A DNA stretch of 64,000 nt, from the NCBI GenBank assembly GCA_021234535.1, contig CM037840.1, forward strand, positions 30,517,520 through 30,581,519. Reading direction: 5' to 3'. The notes beneath the pieces are model-generated. The model saw only the letters and a program-made list of their open reading frames with translations, did no database searches and had not been told where the DNA came from. This stretch comes from Stichopus chloronotus (lineage: Eukaryota; Echinodermata; Holothuroidea; Aspidochirotida; Stichopodidae). Below are positions 1 through 20,300 of the stretch, one piece after another (position 1 is the first letter of the stretch; every line of letters starts with the position of its first letter). The position numbers and the translations under genes are program-made.

Positions 1-6440
<6,440 letters not shown>

Positions 6441-7667
6441 CATGTATCTGTGCTGATGTTTATGGCAATATAAATTCCCTGCAATATTGAGAGCTACAGT
6501 AATTCAAATTCAATGTTACCTGGCGGTAAGATAGGGAACGGAATATCAAATTAACATCGTTCACAACCTTTGGTATTATGTATGTTACTTCCAACCACAT
6601 ATAACAACATCACTCAATCTTGAAGGATTTATCTTTCAGATGTCACTGTGGTGCAGACGTGACGGTATGTTGGTCTTTCGAGGAAAGCGAAGGATTTCGG
6701 TGCACAAAGGAGAACCCCCCCTTTAACGGACTTCAATTACAGGGACACCGTTAAAGGGATATCCCACGTAAGTTGCATTGTACACTTCAAGAGCCCCCCC
6801 ATATATATTTGGATATATAGGTATAAGCCTATAGTTATGAAAACTATTCCTTACATCTGTAGAGTCTTCTGACAAACGTACTTACATTCCATGCAAATCA
6901 TAGACTTTATGTTAAACGTGACTCTTAAGACTTCGGCAAAATTACGGAACAAAATACTTATTTACATAATTAATGCTTACTTTTTCAAATACGTAGTGGA
7001 TTGTACGTCTGATTCAAATGCTGCTTTTCTCCAGCTGAGCTGTTGGCGGCAAACCCAGTTTCAATTCATATTTTGCACAAGATTAATGTTTTGTGAGAAA
7101 GAGAAGTGTTCGTCTACCTCAACCACCTGTAGGTCTTTAAATAGTCAATAAGCAGCAGGTTAACTGGTACTGCCTGACCTTTCCCGTTATTACAAGTTTA
7201 CTGCATATGACGATAAACAACTTCCACATAAAGCATGTAAAGCAGTATCATTTACGAGAGTTCGTGGTTTTAAAATAATCTCATAGGCCGTAAATGGCCG
7301 CCTCGCTGATCGTCACCTAGGATATACATTCATGTGACCAATCATGAGAGAGCAGACGGTGTAATTTGGCGGGAATATAACACAATGGTTTGAAGGGTGT
7401 TGTATAACACAGCTGTTTGAAGGGCGTTGATCGTCTAAGGTCATCTGTGTAATATTTTTATAGATTTTGTTGCTCATAAACTAAGAAGTCTCAGAAAGTT
7501 CAGATACATCAATCAGTTTGTGATACCACATGTTTTTGTTTTTTCTTCATCTCCTCACTCTCGTCTCTTTCTCTTTTTAAGCATCAGCTTCCCAGAAATG
7601 TGATTCAGTCATCGATTCCTCCTGGGCAGTTTTAAATTGAAGGAAAGTCGGGACTTTCTACAATGAA
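6441..7667. other. Intergenic stretch, nothing recognised
   Basis: No coding exon, RNA gene or clear repeat was recognised. The one frame of 86 codons (6891-7151) has no domain I know and no convincing splice signals. Confidence 0.4.
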
Positions 7668-8075
7668 AAAGTGATTGCGTTTGAACTGAAAAACCAGAAG
7701 GATAAGACTGTTTTATCTTTTCTTTTTCTTTACTTCTAAAGGTACACGTGAAGGTTGTACTTGCACGGACTACGTTTTTCAATGAAGGAAAACAGTAATT
7801 ACTTCGAAAAGCAATGGCATTGTCAAAAAACAGTAATAAACAGAAATCATACTTGAAAATTAACGGTTCTTACTAAAAGCGCCTACATAATGAATATGCA
7901 ACAGTACAGGTCTCACTAGTGTATCAAAAACATACTACTCAAGTCGTTGCTCCTTGGTCGGTATCAGGAATTGTAGTATTTGGTGCAAGGAAGCACTGTA
8001 TTTACAAATAACTGATCCCAACACTGCAGTGTCAGTGATCCAGAGTTGTTTTGACTAACTAAATATTCAATACCC
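7668..8075 (+). repeat. Dispersed repeat, copy 1 of 2 in the window
   Basis: About 400 bp align in the same orientation with 60142-60557. Shared landmarks in order are 'ctgaaaaaccagaaggataa', 'cagaaatcata', 'aagcgcctacataatgaata', 'ctccttggtc', 'gtatcaggaattgtagtatt' and 'aatattcaatac'. Divergence is scattered substitutions and small indels, as expected of two old copies of an interspersed element. I see no terminal inverted repeats and no coding frame, so the class is unknown. Confidence 0.85.
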
Positions 8076-9890
8076 GAGTTGCTTTAAAATTGAAGTTTAA
8101 AGGGACATATTTACAGACCAAATCGGCCATGTGTTTGCTAGCAATAATGATAATAAACGGATCTGTAAGGGCAGTTATTTTCACTCACTGGTATTTAATA
8201 TTAAATGGATGCAACATTATACAGCGATGAGACTATAATAAATTTGTAACTTGATGTATATTAAGAGAAGAACCATCCAAGGTAGATACATGTTACGGGA
8301 TGTGAAATAAATCAGTGCAGCGTCACGAAAAGGATTACTTCACAATGTGTCCGGAATTTTGGGTGGGTTTTATATTTGTGGAAAGTAAATTATTTGAAAG
8401 TATAGTGACCGGATTATTATCTACTTACTTGGCATTCTTGTTCCATAGCTTTTTGGCATCTTCAGACATTTCAGAGAAGTCGGAACTTTGCTGTCTCCGA
8501 GGACTGTGGAGAGATAAACATTACATGGTTACAAATAGTATTGGTCATAAATGAAAAAAAAAAATGGCATGGAATGTAAAAACCTGCGGAGGCCATGACG
8601 GGCTTACGGACGCTAGGTGGATAGCAATGGCTAAAGTATGTATATCATTTACCTCTTGACCCGACTTTGGGCTTAATTCTCCTGATTACGTAACAGAAAA
8701 TGAGTCCTCACAGTATCATAGTATGCAAATCACTTTCACTTCAGGGATCCGATTAAAAAGTGATTACAAATGACGTCAGAGAAGATTTTCATGTCGGGAC
8801 ATACGACGTATCGCATCTGTGACGCCATGCAAGATTGTTGGAAAGTGCACACGATTGACAAGTAAAGACACACAAAGACATGCAGGTAATTTAAATCCGT
8901 GTCATGACACGCATGCTGCAGCCTGCATTTTTCACTCTTCGTATTTGTATACCAGAACCGACGATTTAACAGTTTTAACAGATGGCTGAAGTGGTGTCGA
9001 TACACGTCACAAAAATTATTGACGAAAGCTGTAACATGCAGCTAGTTCATGTGCCAGTAATTTCGCAGTCCGCTTAACATTTGAAGACGTACCAACATGT
9101 CCGTGTAAGCCACTATCATCATACAATATGATTAGATTGCGTTGAATGTGGTAGTGCAGAGAAATCTTCAACATACAGTAGGCACCTAAAATCAGTGAAC
9201 AGAGCGAGGTCTACATTTTGACATTGAAAAAAGAAGGCAATATTACAATCAACAACTTAGTCCAATTCTTAACTGGTGATACCAAAGGTGACATCTATGT
9301 GAATATAGATATATAGAATACATCAAAAAGACAGTAAAAACCTCTAGATGGCGGCAATGGTGCAGAAGCTCATACGTTCAAGTATACGAAGCGTCAGATT
9401 AGGTATTTTGCAACGTTTCACAAGATGACTCATAGGGCCCATCTTTTGGGCCTTAAACCCCAAATTCCTGAATACAGCTTAAAAGATCCACTAACGCAGT
9501 GTCATTATAACAAAGAATCAACATCGTACAAGAGCATTTGAAGAGCTTTGTAGAGTTTTACAAGATGTGAAATAGTTGCCGACGTGGGATCCACTATCCA
9601 ACGAAGATTGTGTATATGAATGCATGTGAAAGAGAAAGGATTTGGAACGTTCATGCGGACATGTCATCACAATAGCTCACGCCAGAATGCTGGTAGGAGT
9701 TCAAAAGAAAGTTCTCATTTGACGGACGGAAATTGCATCTGTGAACCAGAAAGTCAAAGGACTTTGTGATTAATTACCAATATTTATGAAAAACAAAGGA
9801 TAACCAACAAACCAATTTCGAAGTCCGATCACCTTTTTGAGACACCATTTCTACAAGGTTTCCGAATCATGATTTTCGTTGACCTCATGT
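8076..9890. other. Intergenic stretch, nothing recognised
   Basis: No gene recognised. The frames at 8315-8554 and 8736-9005 are under 90 codons, lack known motifs and look like chance frames. Confidence 0.4.
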
Positions 9891-10722
9891 GACCTTTGAC
9901 TATCATAGAAAATGAAAGAGATCATCTACTCACCAAGAGGTGCTAATGTTAACAGTTTGAAATTCCAGCAACATTCAGTTGCTTAGATATTTCCCTTGAA
10001 GTTTCAGACTTTGACCTCTGGGTGAACTCAGTGACGTTTGACCTCCTTGAGAAACAATAGGGATCATCTACTCATACTGGACAAGCTATACACCAATTGT
10101 ACAGTTCCAGCCACTTTCCCTTCCGAAGATACTGTGTTTCTAAAGTTTCTAAACTATGACCTCTACTGACATCGAATGACCTTTGACCTCCCCAAAACAT
10201 GACACAGATCATCTACTCATCAAGAGCAACCAAATTTATAACAGTTTCAAGTTCAAGCAACTTCCAGCGGCTAAAATAGCTTTCTTAATAGGTTTTCAAA
10301 ATTTCTCATCAGGTGACCTTCGATGATCTTTGACCTGCCTGGAAACGAATAGGGATCTTCTCACAATGGACTACCTACAAAGCAACTTTGAAATTCATAG
10401 AACTTTTCCTCATTGAGATGTTTACAACGATTTCACACTATGACCTCTACTGACGCCACGCGACCTTTGATCTCTCCAAAACAGCGAACATCTACTTATA
10501 AAGCAATACAAATAATTAGAACTTGGAAGTTTCAGCAACATTCAGTTGCTGAGATATCTTCCTTAGGCGGTTTTAAGAATTTCCAATCAAGTGACCTCAA
10601 ATGACCTTTGGCGCATCTTGAAAAGAATAGGGTCAACTTCTCACAATGGACTACTTGTACAACAACATTGAAGTTCAAGCAACCCTCTGTCATTGAGACG
10701 TCGTGTCTACAAGTCAAGGCGT
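9891..10722. repeat. Tandem array of about 145-bp units carrying DR1-like motifs
   Basis: About six diverged units start near 9891, 10031, 10180, 10325, 10461 and 10602. Each opens with a version of 'tgacctttgacct', followed by 'atagggatcatctactca', 'aacagtttgaaattcca', 'gcaacattcagttgct', and a second 'tatgacctctactgac' block. The motif at 10177-10189 is exactly the reverse complement of AGGTCAAAGGTCA, the DR1 site bound by HNF4, RXR and COUP-TF type nuclear receptors. Whether it is bound is unknown; it may simply belong to a satellite-like repeat. Confidence 0.85.
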
Positions 10723-10757
10723 CACACACACACGCACACACACACACACACACATAC
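10723..10757. repeat. (CA)n microsatellite
   Basis: A CA/CACG dinucleotide tract directly abuts the last unit of the 145-bp array. The open frames reading His-Thr repeats through it are artefacts. Confidence 0.9.
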
Positions 10758-11209
10758 ATATGCCAAAACTATCGCATTAACTCCTTGCCTGCCTTCAACA
10801 AGGAATCAAAAGAGAGGGAAGTGGGTGAAGCAGGCGGGGAAGAAGCGTCACCAAGAAGTTTATCAACGATACATTAATTCAGAATCACTACACCGTTTTG
10901 GGAATGATATCGAAAATCGACAGGCATGGAGGGAAATGTTGTTGGGAATTGTACCCAATGGTGACATTGGCGCAGTAATACACAGCATACACTATGACAA
11001 ATATACTAACATACAAACATTCCTTATGCACTTTCAGGCATGCATCCTTGCTTCTCAGTTCCATTTAATTTCTTTAACTTTTTGTTTACCGCTCTCGTTT
11101 TTCAAGACTTCCACAGCAAACCACAGTGCTTATCGAGAAAAAGAAAGATAAAGTATCTTAGTGGTAGCTACCGTCATTATTTACGGAGGAAACATGATAC
11201 ACCATGCAC

Positions 11210-11970
11210 CAAAAATCAAGCGAATCAAGTGATGCTACAAGCCTACACCACTACTATACTTTTCATCAAACCAAGTGATGATATACCACCACTAATTGTT
11301 GAGCGAACCTAGTGATGACACACTACCAGTAAGTGTTCATCAAACCAAGTGACGATTTACCACAACTAGTTGTTAAGCAAATCAAGTGGTGATATAATCA
11401 CCACTAGTCTTTCACTGAATCAAGTAATGATACACCACTACTTCATTTTTTTTTATCAAGCAAAGTGATGATACACCATCAGAAGTTATTGAATAAACTA
11501 AAGAATGACACACCACCACTTATTGATCAGCAAACTTACGTGACGACACACCACCACTAATTGTTAAGCAAACCAAGTGCTTATACATCACCACTAATCT
11601 TTCAGCGAATGAAGTGATGATACACCACTACTACATATTTCATCAAACAAAGTGATGATGCACCACCACAAATTGCCGCGCGAAGCAAGTGATGACACCC
11701 CGCAATGGCCACAAGTAATTGTTTCGCAAACCAAGTGATGACACACCTCCGCTTATTGTTAAGCAAGTCAAGTGATGATACATCACCACTAATCTTTCAG
11801 TGAATCAAGTGATGATATGTACACCACTTCTACATTTTTCATCAAAGAAAGTTGTTGAACAAGTAATGACAAATCACCAGTACAGCAAATAAGTGATGAT
11901 ACATCACCGTTGATTGCTGAGAAAACCCAAGTGATGATACACCACTACTAATTGTCAAGCAAACCAAGTC
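11210..11970. repeat. Minisatellite of 37-38-bp units with a five-unit higher-order period
   Basis: About twenty diverged units share the frame 'caagtgatgatacaccacca' plus 'taattgttaagcaaac'. A distinctive variant pair ('ccactaatctttcagtgaat' followed by a unit with 'ctacatttttcatcaaa') recurs with its 'ccact' at 11401, 11591 and 11786. Spacings of 190 and 195 bp equal about five basic units. This is a higher-order repeat and shows that blocks of units were amplified together. Confidence 0.9.
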
Positions 11971-11989
11971 ATGATGCAACCTTAAAGCA

Positions 11990-14303
11990 CTCAAGAACCC
12001 TTCCCACTGAGTTTCTTTTTTTTTCTCTCCTGTTTCCTCGTTCCTTAACTCCACCCTGTTCATCTCAGAACAGATCCCCCCTCATCCAAGCTCCCAACAA
12101 GGAGGGTAAAGTGCAGGCGGATCCACCCAGTCCCAAATAGAATGAAGAGAAGTGTAACTCTCAACTTGAGTCTGTTCTTCTTAGGTTATGGCGCAGGTTC
12201 ACCTCGCAATTTCCGTCTTTTCAATCAGCGTAATTATATCATATATTCATTGAATATTCATTGAACATTTGCATTTCTGAGCGAAAGTGGAAAGTAATCT
12301 CTATGGACTAAGGCCTATTCTTTGTGAAGGATACTGACATGTGTGATAGACTTTATGAACCGCACAATTTTATCAATTAGTGCAATTCAGTTGCTCTGAT
12401 GAACCAAAATATTTAGAAAACAGAAGGAGCGTTTCCACATAAAAACCCTAGAAAATTAAACTTCTGATGGGTATATGGACTTCCCCGAGAGTACATATGA
12501 CACGGTTGTTTTCTCTCTTTTCGTACATGTGGTCTGAAAAAATGATTACGTGATTGGAAATTTGATTTTCCAAATTTGACTCAATTGGCAGAAGGTAACC
12601 TACAGGAAAGTTAGATTATACGAAACATATGGAAAGCTATAGTACACGAAACATACGGAAAGAAAACTAAAGAGAAAAAAAAACGCAAAGAAATTCCTGC
12701 TACATTTGTATCTACTGTTTTGATTACATAAATATGCCAAAAGCGGGTTTCCCCGGATTGCAAAATCGGCATGTCACTCGGTCTTGGCGCAGTCACTGCC
12801 AATTGGCCTGTGAGGCTTTCTTCCTGATTGAGTGTACAGTACGTGTCATTGTTGAAGTTGTGAACACAGTTTTGCGCTGCTCGTTAATCTTTCAGGTACA
12901 TTTATTTTATGAAGCTTTTAGTGTCTTTCGTGCATCGCACACAGATGATCTACACACATGGTTGTTGGTGACAAGATAAAACAGATCTGTCTACCTTTCT
13001 TAGGAATCAGTCGGCCCAGGAAAAAACGACCCTAGTGACACAATGGTCTTCCTCATAGGCAGTACCCTGGATAAGCACTTTATGCACGCGAAACCGACTT
13101 AACATTAATCACTCAGCTATGTTAGGGATCATAAAATTATGTTTATGAGGTCACATATGATTTTCATTTTGGGGATTTGTTATGAATATGACGGTTGTAT
13201 GGTTCGAAACTGACATTCGACAGCACAACTTGTAGCCGTTGAGCAGTGATGTTTTATTAATGGCACGCAGACTGACACGTGCATTGTAGCATAGCTACAA
13301 AGCGGAAATGATGCGCTGGAATGATGCATGTATTACAATGTATACAATACAATGTATGTAAGTACAAACTTGACTTTGATGAAGAGTTGGGTGACAGGGA
13401 GGGTGCGACTTCTGCGGTTGGGGTACTAAAAGATGACATAGAAAAAAAAACGACCAATACGTTCTCTCTTTGAAGACTGAGGTATCTTTTGTTTCATATT
13501 CTTTATTCCTCAAATTCATTCTTATGGTCCTGCATGTAAATTCTTATGATTGCATCGAACGTACATATGGTCCCACATTTTGCATCCTCCGAAGCGAATA
13601 ACTCGAGCATCTTCGGAACATTGCCGAGGGACATATCCAGGCAAGATTTGAAGACAAAACATTGCTCCTATCGGTGCCACTCGTAACACTCAACGTCCTT
13701 CTTGTAAAATACAGGCCGGTGGATCACTTCACTTTGCATTGGCTGACTCACTGCGTTTTGGCTTTAGTCTGACATACGGGTAACAGTCTTGTACGATTGG
13801 TGGGCCTAAGGAGGTGAGGGGGTGGGATAGTGATGGGTTTGGTGAGATGACTGGGCTGAGCACAGTCTAATGTTGGTGCAAGATATTGCTTAGTGGTGTT
13901 TTGTTTATGGGTAGCGTATGTTATCATCGTCCATAAGACATCTTTTGAACATCTATTGAACTCATCACTACATTGCGATTGGCCAAAACCGAACCTTAGC
14001 TTATAAACGACACATTAAATGGTCCTTTCATTCTGTGGCTACACTGACCCCCAGCCATTGTGCATCTAGATGTAAACTCTACGCTGTTTGTGAGACCCAC
14101 GCAAAATATACGCTATCGCTATAAGATGGGTCTAAGTCGCAGAGCTTAGGTCCATATTGGGTCCAGAGGACGATTGAGGACGTCACACTCTTGAAGGAGG
14201 GTGTTCATATGTACGACGGACATTGGACAATGCCCCAAAACGGTCACCTCACCAAACTGTGGACACCCAAAAAGATTTTTAATCACATCATATTTTGAAG
14301 GTA
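11990..14303. other. Intergenic stretch, nothing recognised
   Basis: No gene or RNA recognised. Short overlapping frames (e.g. 12734-12979, 13257-13519) appear on both strands without family resemblance. Confidence 0.4.
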
Positions 14304-14344
14304 GACTTTGCCTTTACACTCCGAAGGAGTGTGAAGGCAAAGTC
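14304..14344. repeat. Near-perfect inverted repeat, 19-bp arms, 3-nt loop
   Basis: The left arm 'gactttgcctttacactcc' and the right arm 'ggagtgtgaaggcaaagtc' are complementary except for one position, which would be a G.U pair in RNA. The loop is GAA. It is too short for a pre-microRNA hairpin and could equally be a small palindromic insertion. Confidence 0.8.
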
Positions 14345-17300
14345 GTCAATCAAATTTTAATAATAGGCCCCTTTGCATTGACTTCACATAATTAACGAAT
14401 CTGGGCCCTCCCCAAGGGTAACCAAACTAATGAATGGCTAGCCTGATTAGGTACACACGTTAGCTTGCCCTCTGGAGGGACGCTCCAATGTGCCAATGTG
14501 ACGTCACATGCGAAGGGTATATTGTTACCATCAATATACTGATAGAATGACTCACAAAAGCCAACTATTACAAAGGATGTAAAACCGTAAGTCTGACTCA
14601 TGTTTTGATGAACAGTTCAGACAAAATTAGATTATGGCGTTGCTTACATGAGGAACTAAAATAAAAACATTGCATGCAAAAGAGGTTAGTTATTACGCAA
14701 CTGAATCTTGCTAACAGCACATGAACTACTGAAGGTGGGAGTTTCCCTATAGTCCCTCACCGTTTTGTGTGTCAGTTAGGCCAGGGAAAACCTAAGGCCA
14801 AAATGAACTTCCCACTCGTCTCTTATTGCGTAATGAATATCAAATCATACTCGGCAAACAAAGAAGAAAACAGAGTCTCAAGTTACAGTATGTTGTTTGT
14901 TAGAAAAACACAACATGCAGAGTGACATGAAAGAGGATCTAAAACAAAGTGTTTTCGTGTTTTCCTTCCTGAAGTTTTATTTACGACTTAAAGGCTACAA
15001 CATCCTCCCATCCCCGGCCTCCTCTCAGAGGTATTTATTCTAGTACATGGGCTAATTATCCTACACGAATAGTGATCTGAGACGGGACAGAATTTATCAC
15101 AATTCTTGTATGGTTGAATTTATTTGCCAAAACCTAACAAATTATAACAGTCAACTATGCTTCATTTACCAGAACTATTCACAATCTCGATTCGGGGGAG
15201 GAATTGTTGCATGCAATGGCAGATGACCAGTGTTCACCATACATAGCTTGAAGATACAAGCACTTCTCGTCAAGTTACAGATTGTAACACATTTTCGTTT
15301 AGTTGAAAAATCGTGAGGATTTGCGCTTGAGCATTTAGGTTTAGGAACTTAGGCTTACTCGGAAGACAGGCAAACGACACATTGACCGGCATGTTGAATA
15401 AGTTGATCTATGACTATGCAACGTGTTTAAACTTGACATGAATGGTCGCAGTGATTTGATTCACTCATTTGTGCCACAAGACAATCACAAGTTATCTCCG
15501 TTGTGACAGATTATTCAATAAAACTGCAATAGACCGCCCTCCAGTGATATCACATAACAACAAACGAGTGCCCCCCCCCCCCTCCCTTTTACGACAAACA
15601 AAGCACAATTCTAGGTCCGCACTGATCATCGAATGACATAGACGCAATGCACATACACGTGATAGAGCTTCATTTTGTGGGTCATTGTGATGTCACGTGC
15701 AATAAGGGTATATTTCAGAGAAAATGTTTCAAAAGAAAAAGTTCCTTCTCATCCCTAAGATGTCATTCCAGATTCATCACTAAGCAAGTAATGACGTCGA
15801 TGAAAGTTGTAATAAAGGAATTTAAGCCAATTATCCAATCACGGTCAGACCTTTACAGTATTTGTGTATCGACTCGTCAAAGAGGGCTGTTATATCGTTT
15901 ATCTCTTACAGCAAAACTTTCAATGGATTGGATAGGTTGCCATGGTTATTGAGCACTTTATGACGAACGAAAGGTCGGTTACTTAATTCGGTTCGCAATG
16001 TGTAGGCCTACACCCAGCTCATAGTCAGGAGTAAAACGAAAGATGCGCCGGTGTGCCTATGGAAGTGAGGTTAAAGCGCAGGTGGCCCAAACCTCTAATT
16101 CTATCCAAAACCGTTTTCGTCAGGCTGATTGGCTGTTACGCAGCAGAAAAAAAAAAGAAGAAGACACCAGCATCAGCAACTCTGTCACAATTGTCTTTCA
16201 TATAGGACTTATTATACTTTGTAACAAGCTAAGATTCTCCATACTGCTCAGTCACGAGGGGGTCTTTTTTTTTCATATATGCTATTGGTATCAGCTGCTT
16301 CTTTCAGATTGACACCACATGCCCTCTAAAGGTTGCCTAATCATCTTCACAGTCTCGAATACATATAAAGGGTATAATATAGACCATTAGGTAATCTGTT
16401 CGGGTATTGCTTAAAGTAGGATGTGCTTTGGTTCCTGCATTTCCAAAAGTACATCGGAGGACTTCTTACAGTTGCAAAAAGCAGTAAGTCTGCTGTACCG
16501 TACGAGGTCTATATTTGTCCGAAAATGAAAAAAAAAATCATTTAATTTTTCAAATATTTCAATTTAAGCAGAACTAGTTCATGTTGTAAGTGTAAGGAAC
16601 ATTGCAGCGAACAACCCAGAACGTAAAAGTTGATCCGAAAGACTAAATCAATTTTCCTTTGACTGTAATTAACACTCCAGATCGTGAAATTTGAAACGTG
16701 AAGACGAAACGTGACAAATAGATGTTGTTCTCCAGGTTGGTATCAAATGAAAGAGAAAGATGGTTAATAATGAAGGCTGCATTTTCTCATCAAACCGCAC
16801 ATCTTGCTTTGAATGTTATCAACCCCCTACCCCCCCCCCACCAAAAAAAAACAACCTTTCCTTATTGGTGCTGTTGTGTTGCTGTTGCTTTTCCTGTTGT
16901 TTTTTTTGTTTTTCTTGTTGTTGTTGTTGTTCTTGTTGTTGTTATAGTTTTTTCTCGTTCTTTTATGTTCTCTCTCAGCTTGACGAATATGCTGCTCAGA
17001 GTATGGAAATAATCTGACAACTAATTGACGCTCTGAAATGGAATTGACTATCAATTGGCACCGGTACGTATATCCTACACAAGGAACAAAAATAACAAAA
17101 CAAGAGAACACAGCCCTGTGACGTCATTCTCGGCCATGACGATATTACCTCGACGTTAGAACATATACAGTGCAGTGACTGTTGTTATATTGTGGGAAAA
17201 CTCACACCGTGATTTGAAGGTAAATTCCCCTTTAAGCAGCATCGTGCTATTGTTCCTGTCAGTCTTTCTGCACCATACTTTGTGAAAATCATACGATATT

Positions 17301-20300
17301 TGAAGCAACTGCCATCTATGTCAATACTTATTGTGTGCACAAATCTTGGTCAATACACCTAAACGGCTGTCTGCAGCACTCGCATCAAATAGAAAGAACA
17401 GAAATCGAAGGACTGTAAAGTCATATATTTGCATACTATTTTATTCAGGTATAGAATATCCCCAGGGGTTTTCACAGAACTTGCGCCATGATGTATAATG
17501 TCAGTGAATGAGTCACGCTGTGGACGGGGACACTACAAATTTTAGTACTTTAAAAGTGCATTGGAGGAGACGTCGCTATCAACATTATGCAGGGTGATAT
17601 ATGTATGTAAGAAAATATTGGGAGCACTGCGTGAACGTATAATTTGAACGTCTGACGCTGTAGCGTCGACAACTGGAAAATTCGCGTATGTACGTATGTG
17701 TGTGAGTGATAGGCTATTCAAGGAAATGCCATCACTTTTAAAGATGTATCAGATTTTACGTTCTATAGCACAAAATGACAAAGCTGTGTGCCTATATATT
17801 GACATTGCAGAGCCTGTTAAACCGACATGTATACTCCGTTAGATTTTGAGCTTAGGTCTATGCATTAAAATAATTTATAAAGACCAAGACAATCGATATA
17901 AGCGAGGCGGCTGTTTAGTGCCAACGGTATACCAGAAAGATCAGCTAGCCGTGTGGTAATTGCTGTGACAAGCTTGGTGGAAATTGATACGTGTTGTAAT
18001 TTAGCAGTGGTTTTGATACGTTAGGATAAACGACTTCAAACAATGGATAGTCTAACTAAAGATGCCGTGTTTTTTTTTTGGGGGGGGGAGGAGGTCATTT
18101 ATTTTCTTTTCATTCTTTTATTATTCTCTTTTATATGAAGTCCTTGCACACTGGCAGGAATACCAAACTGAACTTAGTTCCCGTGAGGTGGAAAAGGCAC
18201 ACTGACTGGCTGAGAATGTGATACATAACTATCCCCATGCTGTAGGGGAATACCGTCCTCAAATGTATCCAAGTGATGTTTACAAAAACAGCCGCAAACA
18301 TACCCAACGATACATGAACCGCTTACATTATCACTAGTGTTATATATGATGCAGTAACGACTTTGTGTCTACATGACCGAAGAGATGTGGGTCTATATGA
18401 GAGTGGTGAGGGGCGTTGTTGAAATATTGATAGTACGATATTCCTTTAACGAAATTGCTATTAATTTTAATCACCTCCTCACATTGCAACTAATCATACT
18501 GTACGTATATTAGCTATTTAAAGGGTAGGAAAACCTTTCCTCCATCTGGCCCCTCCCCCCCCCCCCACCCCTCCTTGTTACTGACATTCAAATTTTAGAC
18601 TGACGCTTTCACTATAGTGTGTTTCTTCTTGAAAGATGCGAAGAACCCAAAGTGCATGAATTATATTCCTGCAGACTAACATTAACATCCAAACCTCCCG
18701 TCGACACATCCATATGTTACATCTCACTTTCACCGGGCCTCGTGCCTCGTTTCAGGAATGTGAGATCGCACTTGAGCATCATTATCATCATTTCGTCTTA
18801 CCGAGGAAACACGGAACTGTCCCGCGAAGCTGCACATAGACCCTCGTAACGTCAAATGAAAAACGGAAGTTCCCTCTTGCATGGTGCAACTCATACTGCA
18901 TTAGCATAAAATATATAAATAGGCCTACAGACGGACGTGATTTCTCTGGTGGGTGTACAATTGCCCGCAGTACTACAATATATTATTGCACAGGGATAAT
19001 GACAGATACGCATGCCTTCCGCTGTTGATCGATCTGGGTTTCTCGCGTGCCTTTCAGGCGAAAAAAAAAAATTAACCGAGAGCAATTACAATAGCAGATT
19101 TTAAATCAGGTGGAAGAGGTGACTTAAGGACGAGAACATAAATGTGCATTAACTAACACACTTTATCTAATTAATATATTGAATTACTGAACACAATGCA
19201 CGAAACAAACAAAATTTCGAGAAACAAGTTAAGATATATTGACATACAGCTACAACAACACTATAAACCACGACCGCTGTGATATGACGTACGGGTTGCT
19301 GTTGTTAGTATCGTCTTAACTCCTCCGTAGTCCTATGCATGTGTATACATCATAGAAATTGTAAGGTATGCACTTTCATGTTCTTAGGAGTAACGAATAC
19401 GACAACGAATAGTCATAGTAGTTCAAACTGCGATACGTAAATAATACATGATTTGTACTCACCGGAAGAATTTCGTGAATAAATTTGGTCTGGGCATTTT
19501 TACTCTATGAAATGGTTGTTCTGATATTAACTTTCCCATGAATCGACGTCGATAAACCAAAGGGGTCCAATTTTTATTCAACCTCCGTCCGAATCAAAAG
19601 CAGAACCTTTTACATTGTTGACAGTTCATATATCCGGGATTCACAGTCCCACGTTAAGTTGTTCATGCAAACCTGTCAGTTCGATGCACACTGCTGTGAC
19701 TTGTCACCGAAATTATGTACTAGTAATAGTACGAATTAGGCAGCTGTCGCACAAAGCTTACCTAGCAAAGGCTAACTTGATGAGTGGAAAGTGAAGTTAA
19801 TCAGCAAGTTCACACTAGTCTGTAGTCGACTATTGACGATCGGTTTAAAGGTATCTGTTTTCTTTTTTTATCCGGTGTCAACCTCAAGCTGAACAGTCTG
19901 ACGCAGACGTCACTGAACTGAGTATAGTTGCGAACAAACGTAACATACTAATCAAAGTAGGAAACGGAAACTTGTAAGTGCCATCGTTAATGAGTTATTG
20001 GAGAACTTGATCATAACTAGACTATTGCCATGATACAGCAGTTCAGTCAGGGAGCCCGGCAGCTTCAAAAGTTGATGTACTTAAATATGAGCAGTGGTGA
20101 GTATGCATCCCCCACCCCCACCCCCACCTCTCTACCAAATCCATTGTACCCGAGAACAACTAGTATCCCCTTGTCGTAATGTACGTGACCGGAAGCGATG
20201 GCGCTATTGTGTCAACGTGGTGCAAATAACAAGCATGTTCTACAAATCGTCCTTGGGCCAGTAAGTACATTGACCCAACCACTGATGGACTTGGCTTTTC